Notes: a model not told the origin generated them from the sequence alone. A stretch of 36,918 nt of DNA from Actinomycetota bacterium (GCA_027313705.1 DAHVDE010000116.1:1-36918), one strand, 5' to 3'. Counted from the first letter of the stretch, positions 8,674 to 18,004 are shown. Translations and numbers: made by a program.

Positions 8674-8717
8674 GTCGCGTCGGCGTTAGTCGGCGGTCGC
8701 GTCGGCGTTAGTCGGCG
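8674..8717. repeat. 22-bp tandem duplication across the holA stop
   Basis: Two perfect adjacent 22-bp units (8674-8695 and 8696-8717), each starting GTCGCGTCGG and ending TTAGTCGGCG. The right unit contains the TAA stop of holA on the minus strand, so the stop is duplicated downstream of itself. Confidence 0.9.
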
Positions 8718-9733
8718 CGCGACCGGCACTCAACGATGACGCGGACGAGATGCTCGAGCGCGTATCCTGCGCTGGCACCTTCTCCCTTGACCTGGGCGTC
8801 GGCCAGTGCGACGGCGGCGTGGGCGCGCGCTAGCCCGGCCGGGGTCCAGCCACGAAGCTGCTGGCGGGCCTTGTCGATCATCCAGGCGGGCATGCCGAGT
8901 TCTGCGGCTGCGGCCTGCCCGCTCTTGCCACGAGACACCGAGCCCACTTGTCCTAGCGTGCGAAGGCCGCGCGCCAGCGCACTAGTGACAAGTACCGGCG
9001 CAGTTCCGACCGCCAGCGCCCAGCGCAACTGCGTCAGGGCCAGGGCCAGGTTGCCTTCAAGAGCCCGGTCGGCGACGCTGAAGCCGGTCGCCTCGGCTCG
9101 CCCGCGCCAGTAGCGAGCCACGACCTGCGCGCTGACCACCCCAGTGGTGTCTGACACCAGCTGATCGCACGCGCCGGCCAGGTCGCGAAGATCGGTACCG
9201 ACCGCGTCCAGAAGGCCGCGCAGCCCGCCGTCGTCTGCCTTCCGCCCGGCGCGGGCGAACTCGGCGCGCAGAAAGTCCATCCGCTCACCGAATTTCCTGA
9301 CCATCTGACAGTCGACCCGGCGCGCCCCGGCCGCTTGCAGCGTGCCCAGCAACTGCTTGTTCTTGGCCCCTCCCGAGTGCGTCACGACCAGGGTCACCTC
9401 AGGCGGCGGATCGGCCGCCAGCGCGCCGAGCTCGGCTGCCACTGCGGTGCTCGCCTCCTGGGCCGCCCTGACGATCACTACGGTCTCCCCGCCGAACAGC
9501 GAAGGCGAGGTGAGCACCGACAGCTCGCCGACGGCAAGTTCGCCCGCCCTGGCATCGTGAATGTCCGCACCAGCCGCCTGGTCACCAGCCGCAGGCCCGC
9601 CATGGCCCGCGCTGGCAAGCGCGGCCTTGACGGCTCGCTCGATGAGTAGCTCTTCCTCGCCGACGATGAGGGTGATAGATGGCCTGGCGGCCTTCGCCGC
9701 GGCCTGGTCTTCTCGCGAAGCTCGCGCTGCCAC
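8708..9733 (-). CDS. holA: DNA polymerase III subunit delta
   Basis: 341 residues. Delta opens the beta sliding clamp in the clamp-loader complex. The N-terminal nucleotide-fold start is seen as ITLIVGEEELLIERAVKAAL (residues ~20-39), and the C-terminal part has the helical collar features of HolA, with VADRALEGNLALALTQLRWAL and the end ALEHLVRVIVECRSRAD. Length is normal. The start is a GTG at 9733 preceded on its strand by TAGGCT six bases away, so the message is probably leaderless. It is convergent with rpsT and divergent from a membrane protein. Confidence 0.9.
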   Translation of the reverse strand: MAARASREDQAAAKAARPSITLIVGEEELLIERAVKAALASAGHGGPAAGDQAAGADIHDARAGELAVGELSVLTSPSLFGGETVVIVRAAQEASTAVAAELGALAADPPPEVTLVVTHSGGAKNKQLLGTLQAAGARRVDCQMVRKFGERMDFLRAEFARAGRKADDGGLRGLLDAVGTDLRDLAGACDQLVSDTTGVVSAQVVARYWRGRAEATGFSVADRALEGNLALALTQLRWALAVGTAPVLVTSALARGLRTLGQVGSVSRGKSGQAAAAELGMPAWMIDKARQQLRGWTPAGLARAHAAVALADAQVKGEGASAGYALEHLVRVIVECRSRAD

Positions 9734-9739
9734 CCGGCA

Positions 9740-9745
9740 AGCCTA
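9740..9745 (-). promoter_or_regulatory. -10 box of leaderless holA
   Basis: TAGGCT on the minus strand followed by six bases and the GTG at 9733; no Shine-Dalgarno is present. Confidence 0.6.
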
Positions 9746-9839
9746 CCGATCCCGCCCCCCGGATGCCGCAGGCTAGCGGGCTACCCTGGACCGGCCGGCT
9801 GGTAAGCTCACCGCATCAAGACCATCCGCGCCGGACGCC

Positions 9840-11180
9840 ATGCCCTCCGAACCCCAGCCCGTTAGCGGCTGGCCTGCCAGCGACTTGCCCGCCCCCGCGC
9901 ATACCTGGACGCGCAGGCTGATCAGGAGCCCGTTCCTGCCGCTGTCCGCCTGGACCGGCATCTGGTTCGCCATTCTGGCCAGGCACGGCGGGATCGCCTG
10001 GATCTTCTTCGTCAAGGGCAGCAGCCTGCTCTTCGACGGTAACTACAACGGTCATAACCGGCCGGGTTTCATGCACCTGTACCACAGCTACCCTGGCATG
10101 CAGATCGGCCCGCTGGCTTTCGTGCTTGCCCAGGTGATCAGGAACGTCGTCCCCGGCCAGCCGGTCGGCCCGTACCAGGGAGTCGTGCTCGCCCAGCTCA
10201 TCATGTCGGCCATCGGGCTCGGCGCACTCGCGGTGATCCGCCGGATAATCCTGGTCAGCCGTCAGGACCTTGCGGCCAGCAGGGGGTTCCGGCCGGCCTT
10301 CCTGGCGGGCGGCGCCGTCTTCATGGTCGCCTGGACGGAACTCGCAGTCGCCTACGGCCACCTCGATGATGCCCTCGCGCTGCTGCTCGGCACCTGCGCC
10401 TTGCTAGCCGCGATCACCGGCCGCCCGGTACTGACCGGGCTGGCGATCGGCCTGGCCGCAGACGCCAAGCCGTGGGCGCTGATTTTCCTGCCCGTGCTGC
10501 TGGTTACCGACCGCAACTGGCGGGTGGGCCGGCCCTGGCAGGACAGGCCGCCCGGCCGGCCGCTGCTCGCCAGCCTGCGCTCGCCGCTCATCGCCACCGC
10601 GTTCGCGCTGGCTGCGGTTGTCGCGGCCTGGCTGCCCTTCTTCATCGCCGATCCGCTGACCATCAGAGCACTGCACTACACGATCGCCAACATGCCGGAC
10701 TCAGGGCTGCGGGCACTCGGCGTCCACGCGGCCGCCACTCCGCCCTGGGATCGCTCAGCCCAGGTCCTCGTGGCGTGCGCGCTCGGTGTCGTCGCGATCT
10801 GGCGCCGTCGCTGGCCAGCGATATTGCTGCTCGGCGCCGGGGCCAGGATCGCACTCGACCCAGGAGTGCACGGCTATTACACGCCCGACATCATGGTCGG
10901 CGCGTTGCTCTGGGACCTGCTCGGCACCCGCCGACCGCTGCTCGCCTGGACCTGCATCTCGTTCTTCGCGCTCAACTTGATACCGCTCATCACCGCGAAC
11001 AGCGTTATCCGAGGCGACTTCCGCCTCTACCTTGTTGTCGCCTTCACGATATTCGTGCTCGCCGTACCCGCCCGCCTGACCTGGGATCTGCGATCCGATG
11101 CCGCCCATGAGCAGCCAGCCAGCCAGCACCTGACCGCCGCCCCGACACCACCGCCAGCCAGGCCGGCCGTCAGAGGGTGA
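9840..11180 (+). CDS. Polytopic membrane protein, probable GT-C/GT87-type glycosyltransferase
   Basis: 446 residues with roughly ten hydrophobic helices. The segment GHLDDALALLLGTCALLAA followed by GLAIGLAADAKPWALIFLPV resembles actinobacterial polyprenyl-phosphate mannose-dependent transferases of the GT87/DUF2029 kind, where an acidic residue after the first loop and a Lys-Pro/Lys-Trp motif recur. The first loop here (FDGNYNGHNRPGFMHLYHSY) would face outside and hold the acidic site, which is inference. Substrate is unknown. The C-terminus (after ~425) is a Pro/Ala tail. The start ATG at 9840 has no strong Shine-Dalgarno; TAAGCT at 9804-9809 may be its -10. Its end overlaps the hutI-like gene by 11 bases, convergently. 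Confidence 0.65.
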   Translation: MPSEPQPVSGWPASDLPAPAHTWTRRLIRSPFLPLSAWTGIWFAILARHGGIAWIFFVKGSSLLFDGNYNGHNRPGFMHLYHSYPGMQIGPLAFVLAQVIRNVVPGQPVGPYQGVVLAQLIMSAIGLGALAVIRRIILVSRQDLAASRGFRPAFLAGGAVFMVAWTELAVAYGHLDDALALLLGTCALLAAITGRPVLTGLAIGLAADAKPWALIFLPVLLVTDRNWRVGRPWQDRPPGRPLLASLRSPLIATAFALAAVVAAWLPFFIADPLTIRALHYTIANMPDSGLRALGVHAAATPPWDRSAQVLVACALGVVAIWRRRWPAILLLGAGARIALDPGVHGYYTPDIMVGALLWDLLGTRRPLLAWTCISFFALNLIPLITANSVIRGDFRLYLVVAFTIFVLAVPARLTWDLRSDAAHEQPASQHLTAAPTPPPARPAVRG

Positions 11181-12378
11181 CCGGTTCCCCGCCGCGCCAC
11201 ACCCGGTAAGGGCGCAGCCCGTGCGACCAGGCGAAGGCGCCTTCGTGGTCGGCATCCCAGGCCACGATGTCGGCCAGTCTGCCTCTGCCCATCGCTCCCC
11301 GGTCAGGAGCCCGCAGTGCCTGCGCACCTCCCACGGTCGCCGCCCGCAGCGCCTCTGTGACGCTCAGGCCGAAGTTGGCGATCGCCATCGTGATCACCAG
11401 CGGCATCGACGTGATGCCATTGGTGCCTGGCGAGTGCCCGGAACCGAGCGCGATGTTCGCGCCGCGGTCGAGCAGTGCGCGCACCGGAGGCGTCCTGCCG
11501 TTGTCTGACTGGTTCGCCGGGCAGACGACCGCGGTCACGTTCGCCTTGGCCAGCGAGGCAACATCGCCGTCATCGATGCTGTAGAGCAGGTCGGCGGAGA
11601 CGCACCCGATTTCCGCGGCCAGTTTCGCCGCGCCGAACCTCGGCTCGCCAGTAACGTGAATCCTGGGCAGCAGGCCGGCGGCCCGTCCCACGTTCAGGAT
11701 CCAGCGTGCCTCATGCTCGGTGAACCTGCCCTCGTCGCAGTACACGTCGATGCTGTCCGCCCCGGCCGCCGCCGCGTCATTGCACCAGGTACCGACCGCG
11801 TCCACGTAGTCGTGCCTGCGCCCGAAGTACTCGGGCGGAAGCGCGTGAGCCGCGAAGAAAGTAGCGTGGACCCGCGGCATGTCCCGCTCGGCGGCCAGCG
11901 ATCGCAGCAGCCGGACGTCGGCGAGTTCGCCGTCCCTGGTGAGGTGGTAGCCGGTCTTGGCCTCGATCGTGGTAGTACCGCTGACCAGCCAGTCCCTGAG
12001 ACGGCCGCGGACATGATTGCACAGGGTCCACGGATCGGTGCCCCTGGTGACCGTCACCGTCGAAGACAACCCGCCGCCGGCCGACACGATCTCGGTCATC
12101 GACGCGCCACCTGACCGCATCGCAAGCTCCGCCCAGCGATTCCCGGCGTAGACCGGGTGGGTGTGGCTGTCGATGAGTCCAGGCGTGACCAGGGCGCCAC
12201 CCAGGTTTTCTACCTGATCGACATCGACAATGTCATCGATTACGCCCGGCAAGCTGGGCGGAAGCTGGTTCGCCTGGCCCGCCCAGACAATTCGGTCGTC
12301 CTGCATGAGGATCGCCGTATTACTGACTATTTCAGTACCAGTCCATAGTCGGCCGATATTGGTGAGCAGGCGGATCAC
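11170..12378 (-). CDS. HutI-like imidazolonepropionase homologue with an altered active site
   Basis: 402 residues, full-length relative to HutI, amidohydrolase fold. Recognisable HutI features: LIDSHTHPVYAGNR with the metal-pair histidines H72 and H74, IEAKTGYHLT (~139-147), FFAAHALPPEY with H178, DVYCDEGRFT, RIHVTGEPRFGAAKLAAEIG with H241. However, by alignment from memory to HutI, three positions are replaced: the catalytic Glu/Gln after the H(A)(D/N) motif is G244, the His of SADH is L264 (SADLL), and the metal-binding Asp of the (S/T)D(C/F)NPG motif is G314 (GSGHSPG). The LPG motif is CPA. The protein is otherwise intact, so it may be a divergent amidohydrolase or non-catalytic. No hutH or hutU is in the window. 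Start GTG with GGAG upstream. Confidence 0.8.
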   Translation of the reverse strand: MIRLLTNIGRLWTGTEIVSNTAILMQDDRIVWAGQANQLPPSLPGVIDDIVDVDQVENLGGALVTPGLIDSHTHPVYAGNRWAELAMRSGGASMTEIVSAGGGLSSTVTVTRGTDPWTLCNHVRGRLRDWLVSGTTTIEAKTGYHLTRDGELADVRLLRSLAAERDMPRVHATFFAAHALPPEYFGRRHDYVDAVGTWCNDAAAAGADSIDVYCDEGRFTEHEARWILNVGRAAGLLPRIHVTGEPRFGAAKLAAEIGCVSADLLYSIDDGDVASLAKANVTAVVCPANQSDNGRTPPVRALLDRGANIALGSGHSPGTNGITSMPLVITMAIANFGLSVTEALRAATVGGAQALRAPDRGAMGRGRLADIVAWDADHEGAFAWSHGLRPYRVWRGGEPVTL

Positions 12379-12665
12379 CGGGGCGCTCCAGGCTTCCGCC
12401 CGCTCCGTCGCAGGTCCGCTGCCTGCGCAAACTCGCGCGAGCAGCCACCAGCAGGGCGCGTTCTTGCCAAGGTCGTTACCGCCACCTCACCTGCCGCGCG
12501 ACTCCGGCACTGAATTAGCCGGACGGATCGCTCACATCAAATCGGATAGCACGATATGTGACTGCAGTGTCCACTCAACGGGACCTCACATACCATATCG
12601 GCTGCGTGAGCTTAACGCACTAGCCAATCACGATCCGGCTACGAAGACTCTGCGGCCGGACGAAG
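12379..12665. other. Intergenic region with three related TCACAT/ATCG motifs
   Basis: A 287-base gap between hflX (its stop) and the hutI-like gene (its start). It is less G/C-rich than its surroundings. It contains TCACATCAAATCG (12532-12544), CGATATGTGA on the opposite sense (12552-12561) and TCACATACCATATCG (12586-12600), which could pair as a hairpin or serve as repressor half-sites. They are ~155-220 bases upstream of the hutI-like start. No gene is seen. Confidence 0.45.
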
Positions 12666-14096
12666 CTAGCTGGGTTCCGCGCTCACCACGAACCGGTCGA
12701 GCTCGTGCGCCAGGCCAGGCGGAACGCGCGCTGCCAGGACCGTGCCAGCACCGGTGTGCTCCACGCTCAGCACCTCGCCTTCCTGGTGCGCCCTGGCCAG
12801 CAAGTCGCCGCGGGCGTAAGGCAGCAGGACGTTAACCTCGGTGACCAGCCTGGGCAGCAGTCGCTCGATCTCGGCAAGCAGTTCGGGCATTCCGGCACCG
12901 GTCAGCGCGGACACGGCGACTGACTGCGGCTCGACCAGCCGCAGCCCTTTCAGGTCGATCTCCGGCGCGGCGTCGGCCTTGTTGAACACCACGAGCTCAG
13001 GCACCTCGCGGGCGCCAACCTCGCCAAGCACCTCGCGCACGGCCGCGATCTGCGACCTGGGGTCGGCGTCCGAGCTGTCTACCACGTGCAGGATCAGGTC
13101 GGCGTCGGCGACCTCTTCGAGAGTCGACCTGAACGCATCGACCAGCTGATGCGGCAGATGGCGGACAAACCCCACCGTATCGGTCAGCGTGAATGGTGCG
13201 CCAGATGGCAGCCTCGCCTTGCGGACTGCCGGGTCGAGCGTGGCGAACAACGAATTGTCCACCAGCACGTGCGCCCCGGTCATGCGGTTGAGCAAGCTGG
13301 ACTTGCCCGCATTGGTGTATCCGGCGATCGCGACCGATGGCACCTCACGGCGCCGTCGCTCGGCGCGCTGTACCTCACGGCCGACCGACATCTGCGAGAT
13401 CTCGCGCTTCAGCTTGGCGATCCTGGCCCTGATCCGGCGCCGGTCGGTCTCGATCTTGGTCTCGCCTGGACCTCGGGTCCCGATGCCGCCGCCTCCGGCC
13501 ACCCGGCCGCCGGCCTGCCTGGACAACGCCTCGCCCCAGCCGCGCAACCTCGGCAGCATGTACTGCATCTGCGCGAGTTCTACCTGCGCCTTGCCCTCCT
13601 TGCTCTTGGCGTGCTGGGCGAAGATGTCGAGGATGAGCGCCGTACGGTCAACGACCTTGACCCGTACCACGCCTTCGAGCTTGCGCAGCTGCGACGGGGT
13701 GAGCTCGCCATCGCAGATCACCGTGTCCGCGCCCGTCTCCGCCACGAGTTCAGCCAGTTCCCGCGCCTTTCCCGATCCGACGTAAGTCGACGCGTCCGGT
13801 CTGCCGCGGCGCTGAACGAGACCGTCGAGCACCGCGGAACCCGCGGTTTCCGCTAGCTGGGCAAGCTCGCGCAGCGAGTGCTCGGCCATCTCGAGCGTGC
13901 CCTCAGTCCATACGCCAAGCAGGACAACGCGCTCAAGCCGCAGCGCGCGGTACTCAACTTCGCTGACGTCCTGCAGTTCGGTCGACAGGCCTGCCACTCG
14001 CTTGAGCGCGTGCCGCTCATCTAGGTCAAACCGGCCGGGATCGTAGCTTTCACCGCTCGCGTCGTCATCGGCGTGGTAATCGAAGTCTGCTGTCAT
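12666..14096 (-). CDS. hflX: GTPase HflX
   Basis: 476 residues. HflX is a ribosome-associated GTPase that splits stalled or hibernating 70S ribosomes under heat or antibiotic stress. The N-terminal HflX domain (~50-200) contains YVGSGKARELA and the Gly-rich GGGGIGTRGPGETKIETDRR (~201-220), the family's hallmark. The G domain has Walker A GYTNAGKS (259-266), DTVGF (306-310), NKAD (~370) and SALTG (G5). A C-terminal ~60-residue extension is normal. It starts at the ATG at 14096. In Streptomyces-like genomes hflX lies close to dapF/miaA; here about 19.6 kb separates them. Confidence 0.95.
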   Translation of the reverse strand: MTADFDYHADDDASGESYDPGRFDLDERHALKRVAGLSTELQDVSEVEYRALRLERVVLLGVWTEGTLEMAEHSLRELAQLAETAGSAVLDGLVQRRGRPDASTYVGSGKARELAELVAETGADTVICDGELTPSQLRKLEGVVRVKVVDRTALILDIFAQHAKSKEGKAQVELAQMQYMLPRLRGWGEALSRQAGGRVAGGGGIGTRGPGETKIETDRRRIRARIAKLKREISQMSVGREVQRAERRRREVPSVAIAGYTNAGKSSLLNRMTGAHVLVDNSLFATLDPAVRKARLPSGAPFTLTDTVGFVRHLPHQLVDAFRSTLEEVADADLILHVVDSSDADPRSQIAAVREVLGEVGAREVPELVVFNKADAAPEIDLKGLRLVEPQSVAVSALTGAGMPELLAEIERLLPRLVTEVNVLLPYARGDLLARAHQEGEVLSVEHTGAGTVLAARVPPGLAHELDRFVVSAEPS

Positions 14097-14139
14097 CTGC
14101 CTTCCAGAACCGGGTCACGAGACTGCGTGCCACTCGATG

Positions 14140-14165
14140 GTGACATGAGCGGCACTCATAGTCAC
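14140..14165. promoter_or_regulatory. Interrupted dyad between hflX and aceB
   Basis: GTGACATGAG, five bases, then CTCAT-A-GTCAC: the two halves are complementary over all ten positions with one extra A. It lies 44-69 bases upstream of hflX and ~135 bases upstream of aceB in a divergent region. It could be an operator for either gene. Confidence 0.5.
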
Positions 14166-14250
14166 ATGAATAACACCGCGGCACGCCCGGATGTGCCCGC
14201 CGGCGTGGTTCAGGATCTGACGGCCGGCGAGAATGGGCAAGTCGATGCGC

Positions 14251-14278
14251 ACGAAGTCCTTACCACGAAGTCCTTACC
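14251..14278. repeat. 14-bp tandem duplication upstream of aceB
   Basis: ACGAAGTCCTTACC repeated exactly (14251-14264, 14265-14278), followed by ACGAG. It ends 21 bases before the aceB ATG, just ahead of the GAGAGG Shine-Dalgarno, so it lies in the probable 5' untranslated region. Confidence 0.85.
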
Positions 14279-14299
14279 ACGAGCGAGAGGCGCGGCGGG

Positions 14300-15904
<1,605 letters not shown>

Positions 15905-15938
15905 GGCCAGCGGCCGCGCGCCGGAGCGCAAATCGGGC

Positions 15939-15944
15939 TAAGTT
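15939..15944 (+). promoter_or_regulatory. -10 box of the leaderless lyase-like gene
   Basis: TAAGTT followed by six bases and the ATG at 15951, no Shine-Dalgarno. It implies a separate promoter for this gene 35 bases after aceB ends. Confidence 0.55.
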
Positions 15945-15950
15945 CTGGGT

Positions 15951-16769
15951 ATGCCAACCCAGTTTGAGAAGGCCGAGCAGTTCCTCGCACTGCACCGCGG
16001 CAAGTCCCCGCTGCTGATGCCCAACGCGTGGGATGTCGGGTCGGCGAAGCTGCTCGCCTCGCTCGGATTCCAGGCGCTAGCGACCACCAGCAGCGGCTTC
16101 GCGGCGACTCTCGGTCAAGTCGACGGGACGGTGACCCGCGAAGAGGCGCTGGCGCACTGCGCGGCGATCGTCGGCGCCACCGACCTGCCGGTATCCGCTG
16201 ACCTTGAGAACTGCTACGCCGAGGACCTCGAAGGAGTCGCGCAGACGGTGCGGCTGGCGATCGAGGCCGGCCTGGCCGGCTGCTCGATCGAGGATTACTC
16301 GAGCGGACCAGACGCCAGGATTTACGACCGGGAACTTGCAGCCGAGCGGGTCGCGGCCGCCGCCGCGGCGGCGCACGCCGGTCAGGTACCGCTGGTCCTG
16401 ACCGCGCGCGCCGAGAACCACATCCGCGGCAACCCCGACCTCGCCGACACGATCGCCAGGCTGCAAAGCTACGCCGAGGCCGGCGCCGACGTGCTCTACG
16501 CACCCGGCATCACCAAGCACGCCGAACTGCGCGAACTCGTCGCCTCCGTGGACCGCCCGGTCAACGTGCTCGCGCTGCCGCAAGTCCCGCCGGTCGCCGA
16601 ACTCGCCCAGCTAGGGGTCGCGCGCGTGTCGGTCGGCGGTGCCTTCGCCTTCGCCGCTCTCGGCGCCGTTGCCGAGGCCGGCCGGGAACTGCTCGAGCAC
16701 GGCAGCTACGGCTACTGGGCGCTGGCCAGGCCGGGCACCGCCGCGGCCCGCGCCGCCTTCACCCGCTGA
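15951..16769 (+). CDS. Isocitrate lyase/PEP mutase superfamily protein
   Basis: 272 residues, a single (beta/alpha)8 barrel domain of the PEP mutase/ICL family. Seen: LLMPNAWDVGSAKLLASLGF (~21-40), TTSSGFAATLG (~45-55), SADLENCYAED with the Mg-binding acids D84 and E86, CSIEDYS (~111-117), LTARAENH (~145-152). It lacks the KKCGH loop of true isocitrate lyase and is far shorter, so it is not aceA. Family members include oxaloacetate hydrolases, 2-methylisocitrate or dimethylmalate lyases and C-P bond enzymes; the substrate cannot be read from sequence. Its place next to malate synthase makes a glyoxylate- or oxoacid-yielding lyase attractive but unproven. Confidence 0.8.
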   Translation: MPTQFEKAEQFLALHRGKSPLLMPNAWDVGSAKLLASLGFQALATTSSGFAATLGQVDGTVTREEALAHCAAIVGATDLPVSADLENCYAEDLEGVAQTVRLAIEAGLAGCSIEDYSSGPDARIYDRELAAERVAAAAAAAHAGQVPLVLTARAENHIRGNPDLADTIARLQSYAEAGADVLYAPGITKHAELRELVASVDRPVNVLALPQVPPVAELAQLGVARVSVGGAFAFAALGAVAEAGRELLEHGSYGYWALARPGTAAARAAFTR

Positions 16770-16826
16770 CCCGGGCGTCAGCCAACCGCTGGGCCTCGAA
16801 GCCTGCCGAGCTGCACGATCGGGTTG

Positions 16827-17001
16827 AAGCTGGGCGACGCTTCGTGAGTTCTACGGCGATGAGGCACGGGCGCAGATCACGCAGGCCATCGGCGCTCTCT
16901 CACTCGTCGGCAAGTTCCCGCAAGTTCCTTCCCTGGCAGGTCCTCGGTCGGGCAGCCTCGATGCCGACGACGGTGAGATGCCGCCACGGGGTCGAAAGTC
17001 G
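16827..17001 (+). pseudogene. Possible gene fragment cut by the IS
   Basis: In one frame the stretch reads LREFYGDEARAQITQAIGAL and onward without stops into the left IS end. The pattern (FYGDE...ITQAIGAL) recalls the C-terminal helices of carboxymuconolactone decarboxylase/AhpD-like proteins, but it is too short to be sure. There is no start codon with a ribosome binding site, and a stop lies just upstream in frame. The rest of 16770-16826 shows nothing. Confidence 0.25.
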
Positions 17002-17049
17002 GGATCTAGCCCGTATTTTCGTGATGGTCTCGGCCCTGTCGCGGCCGGG

Positions 17050-17582
17050 TTACTGGCTGAGCAGGACGTGCTTGCGCAGTAGCCCGAAGGTGGCTCGGCC
17101 ATACATCTGCCGCTTGAGCATTTTCAGAGTTCCATGGCAGGGTCAGGCCGTTGAGGACAGCGTCGTGGTCGTGGCGCAGGCCCAGGTGAAGGAGTGCAGG
17201 TCGGGCTGGTCGTCGGCCTCGACGGCGGTGATCCAGTCCGCCGGGCGCGCCGCGCGGTCAGCCCCGCGATCTGCTCAGCGAAGGTTTTCTTCCGGCAATC
17301 CGGGTTAACGCCGAAGAACCGGCGCACCGCTAGCCGGATCACCACCCGGCGGCCGCCAACCGGGGCGTCAGCCAGCCGCCGCCCGTAAGAGCTGTGCACC
17401 CGGCCCGACACCTGGCCGCAGCGCGGGCACGCGGCCTGGTCCGCGCGGGCGCGCGCCCGCAGGCACAAGCACCCCGCCAGCTCGGCGGCCTCCACGATCA
17501 CCCCGCCCAGATGCGGCAGCAGCACCTCCGGCCTGATCCCAAGCTGGCACGACAAGCAACCCCTGACCTGCGACAATGACAC
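17050..17582 (-). pseudogene. ISL3 family transposase, internally deleted and frameshifted
   Basis: From the GTG at 17582: an N-terminal zinc-ribbon region with LLPHLGGVIVEAAELAG, CPRCGQVSGRVHSSYGRRLA, RRFFGVNPDCRKKTFAEQIA and GLTARRARRT. That is the ISL3 N-terminus (one Cys of the usual CxxC in the second pair appears lost). After this the catalytic core is missing. C-terminal pieces follow in three frames: DWITAVEADDQPDLHSF, then LRHDHDAVLNGLTLPWNS, then KMLKRQMYGRATFGLLRKHV, ending at TAA 17050-17052. These last motifs are the ISL3 C-terminal signature with the intervening GAVEG segment deleted. The gene cannot encode an active transposase. Confidence 0.8.
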
Positions 17583-17585
17583 GGC

Positions 17586-17637
17586 GGACTCCTGGGAGGA
17601 CGGCTGGCTTCGACAACCGCCGGCCTACCAGGAGTCC
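17586..17637. repeat. 10-bp inverted repeat upstream of the transposase start
   Basis: GGACTCCTGG (17586-17595) and CCAGGAGTCC (17628-17637) with a 32-base loop, immediately upstream of the transposase GTG on its own strand. Possibly a leader hairpin limiting transposase expression. Confidence 0.5.
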
Positions 17638-17750
17638 CTCCAAAATTCCCCCGTAACACGCCGACCACCGGATAAAGCAGGCCGGATCGTTACACGCCCA
17701 ACTTCCGGCCGAAAGGGCTCGTTACCGTCACGAAATACCGGCCAGATCCA

Positions 17751-18004
17751 AAATTCGAACGCCGTTGACGCTGCCATAGGCTGGCAAACGCTAGACGGGG
17801 CGGTGCGAGGACCGCCCGCTGTGTCACATCGGGTTGCCCGGGTGGATCGCCGGTGAACGCCGCGCCGTCCAGGAATATCATCGACTCGCGTACGGCCAGT
17901 TCCTTGGCTAGTTGCTGGACCGACAGAAGGGCGTCCGGCGGAAGGCCGTCGAGCAGGTCATCGGTGACGCAATCCCAGCGCCAGTCAGCCAACAGCGACC
18001 TCAC
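17751..18004 (-). pseudogene. DUF6247 partner gene, 3' end displaced by the IS
   Basis: Reading from a GTG at 18004, which overlaps the end of the DUF6247 gene by 20 bases: WRWDCVTDDLLDGLPPDALL, LAKELAVRESMIFLDGAAF, GDPPGQPDV. I do not recognise the family with certainty; the layout (small basic/acidic protein translationally coupled to DUF6247) resembles a toxin-antitoxin-like pair. The frame runs into the IS terminal repeat at 17750 (reading SNF then GSGRYFVTVT from the repeat) and stops at 17690, so the native C-terminus is gone. A TTG at 17992 is an alternative start. Confidence 0.45.

Larger units (their letters stand above)
17002..17750 (-). mobile_element. ISL3-type insertion sequence remnant, 749 bp
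   Basis: Imperfect terminal inverted repeats are seen at 17002-17028 and 17725-17750: the left starts GGATCTAGCCCGTATTTTCG and the right, read on the minus strand, starts GGATCTGGCCGGTATTTCG, with the match continuing through GTGA(T/C)GGT. Between them lie the N-terminal and C-terminal parts of an ISL3-family transposase on the minus strand, with the middle missing. A full element would be about twice as long. ISL3 elements make 8-bp target duplications; the flanks here show no exact duplication, consistent with age or deletion. Confidence 0.8.

Noticed and set aside
15951-16769. Isocitrate lyase (aceA)
   Set aside because: Too short and without the KKCGH catalytic loop; assigned only to the superfamily.
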